7,453 bases of DNA from Bacteroidales bacterium (GTDB lineage Bacteria > Bacteroidota > Bacteroidia > Bacteroidales > UBA7960). Both the position numbers and the translations under genes were made by a program. The notes below the pieces were generated by a model that searched no databases, was not told the DNA's origin, and saw only the letters and a list, made by a program, of their open reading frames with translations. The stretch spans positions 1 to 7,453 of the forward strand of contig PWHO01000188.1 of NCBI GenBank assembly GCA_003555385.1. Direction: 5' to 3'. Shown here one piece after another: positions 7,006 to 7,453 of this stretch (position 1 is its first letter; every line of letters begins with the position of its first letter).

Positions 7006-7136
7006 CGAACATTGGGATACTTCGCCAATCAAACCCTCTTCCCTCGCTCAACGTTCGTATAACCTGCTCAGTCATCATCGTTAATGATCCTTGGTATACG
7101 AAAAAATGAAATATAATATGGAGGCACTATCCATAT
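7006..7136 (-). promoter_or_regulatory. Candidate structured 5' leader of metH
   Basis: Read in the metH direction, this stretch can form a 7-bp hairpin ATATGGA/TCCATAT (7116-7122 with 7130-7136). Next comes a stem CGTATACC/GGTTATACG with one bulged base (7093-7100 with 7056-7064), enclosing a 5-bp hairpin (7074-7078 with 7084-7088). A 9-bp stem CGAACGTTG/CAATGTTCG follows (7049-7057 with 7006-7014), with one G-U pair possible only on the minus-strand RNA. The last two stems share bases 7056-7057. The CAATG arm (7010-7014) can also pair with CATTG (6996-7000), so alternative folds exist. No known riboswitch consensus was recognised, although metH leaders are common riboswitch sites. Confidence 0.35.
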
Positions 7137-7157
7137 ACCCCCGTTTTGCACAAGCTG

Positions 7158-7165
7158 CAAATGTA
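7158..7165 (-). promoter_or_regulatory. Possible Bacteroidota -7 box for metH-metF
   Basis: TACATTTG in the minus direction matches TAnnTTTG. At the position expected for the -33 TTG there is only a T-rich run (7182-7187 on the complement), so the match is half complete. If used, transcription would start near 7154 and the metH leader would be about 340 bases. No better TAnnTTTG match was found between here and the metH start. Confidence 0.35.
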
Positions 7166-7395
7166 TGATAGTAATTCAAGAGAAAAAAGGGATTTGCCAA
7201 ATAAATTTCTGGATCGTTCATGTTTATATATCTGCAACCAACCTTTACTTACCGGTAACCAACAGCTCTCCGGATTCAGGGAACAGTTCGTTTGACCACA
7301 TGGAAGGCTTGACAGGTATTTCACAGAATTAAAATTTTCTTTTAATCTTCGAATCTATGTTTTTAATTTTCTAATTGCTTATTTTTACCAATAAA

Positions 7396-7453
7396 TTAAG
7401 TTTTGTCAAATCGGACTGACCCTCCAACGTCGGGGATGTGAAAGTGAAAAACG
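7396..7453 (-). CDS. Possible C-terminal end of an unidentified protein, cut by the window edge
   Basis: One minus-strand frame is open from the right edge to TAA at 7398-7396 and encodes 18 residues ending HIPDVGGSVRFDKT. The sequence after it is markedly AT-rich and non-coding in appearance, which fits a gene end. With so few codons this may be chance, and I do not recognise the family. If real, it is the next gene upstream of metH in the same direction, separated by about 580 bases. Confidence 0.3.
   Translation of the reverse strand, partial: VFHFHIPDVGGSVRFDKT

Larger units (their letters stand above)
6814..7395. other. Gene-free region upstream of metH
   Basis: This stretch of about 580 bases has no reading frame I can support as a protein. 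The part nearest metH (6814-7165) holds the palindrome, stems and promoter candidate listed separately. The distal part (about 7166-7395) is AT-rich, with only a weak AT hairpin (ATTAAAA/TTTTAAT, 7328-7334 with 7340-7346). No tRNA, repeat array or mobile-element end was seen. Confidence 0.5.

Noticed and set aside
6872..7109. Overlapping plus-strand open frames of 60-70 codons in the metH upstream region.
   Set aside because: They run through the putative leader stems on the opposite strand, resemble no known protein, and have no promoter or ribosome-binding signal.
6814..7165. Cobalamin riboswitch upstream of metH, suggested by fragments such as GGGAA, CAGTCAGGGGAAC and CCTGCC.
   Set aside because: The fragments are out of the expected order and spacing, and the conserved B12 box and the CCGCxACTG segment are absent.
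6814..7165. SAM-I or SAM-II riboswitch upstream of metH.
   Set aside because: No GATGAAACC/GGCAACC core or other recognisable SAM-riboswitch segment was found on the minus strand.
7127..7324. Minus-strand 65-codon open frame upstream of metH.
   Set aside because: It overlaps the promoter candidate and a hairpin, has unremarkable composition rich in Cys and Ser, and shows no recognisable domain or start signal.

Overview
The window carries four genes on the minus strand, plus a fragment at its right edge. All four belong to corrinoid-dependent one-carbon metabolism. In transcription order (right to left) they are: full-length cobalamin-dependent methionine synthase metH (6813-3154); methylenetetrahydrofolate reductase metF (3129-2206); a stand-alone corrinoid-binding methyl-carrier protein of the MtbC/MtgC type (1806-1171); and the first two thirds of an MttB-superfamily amine/betaine methyltransferase (from 1017, running off the left edge). 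No tRNA, rRNA, CRISPR array or insertion sequence was seen.

The organism is probably a member of the Bacteroidota. Start codons lack convincing Shine-Dalgarno sequences. There is a good match to the Bacteroidota promoter pattern (TTG, 19 bases, TAnnTTTG) ahead of the corrinoid gene and a half match ahead of metH. This is inference from signals, not a database match.

Layout: 1-1017 is the MttB-like gene, which needs one extra base (or four) near codon 19 to join its N-terminus to the rest. 1018-1170 is a spacer with a perfect 9-bp hairpin. 1171-1806 is the corrinoid protein. 1807-2205 is a 400-base gap holding a promoter candidate and a run of inverted repeats that would lie in a leader of about 285 bases. 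2206-3129 is metF, and 3154-6813 is metH, 24 bases apart. 6814-7395 has no gene I can support, but holds a second candidate leader with several stems whose G-U pairs work only in the metH direction. 7396-7453 may be the last 18 codons of another minus-strand gene.

How they may work together: MetF makes 5-methyl-THF and MetH uses it, through its own cobalamin, to methylate homocysteine. The MttB-like enzyme would take a methyl group from a methylated amine (for example a betaine) and place it on the separate corrinoid protein. That protein then needs a methyl acceptor. No corrinoid:THF methyltransferase (MtqA type) and no corrinoid reactivase (RamA or RACo type) is visible, so the link to the metH/metF folate pool is a hypothesis. 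The most notable points are this gene neighbourhood, the mttB frameshift and the two long, apparently structured leaders.
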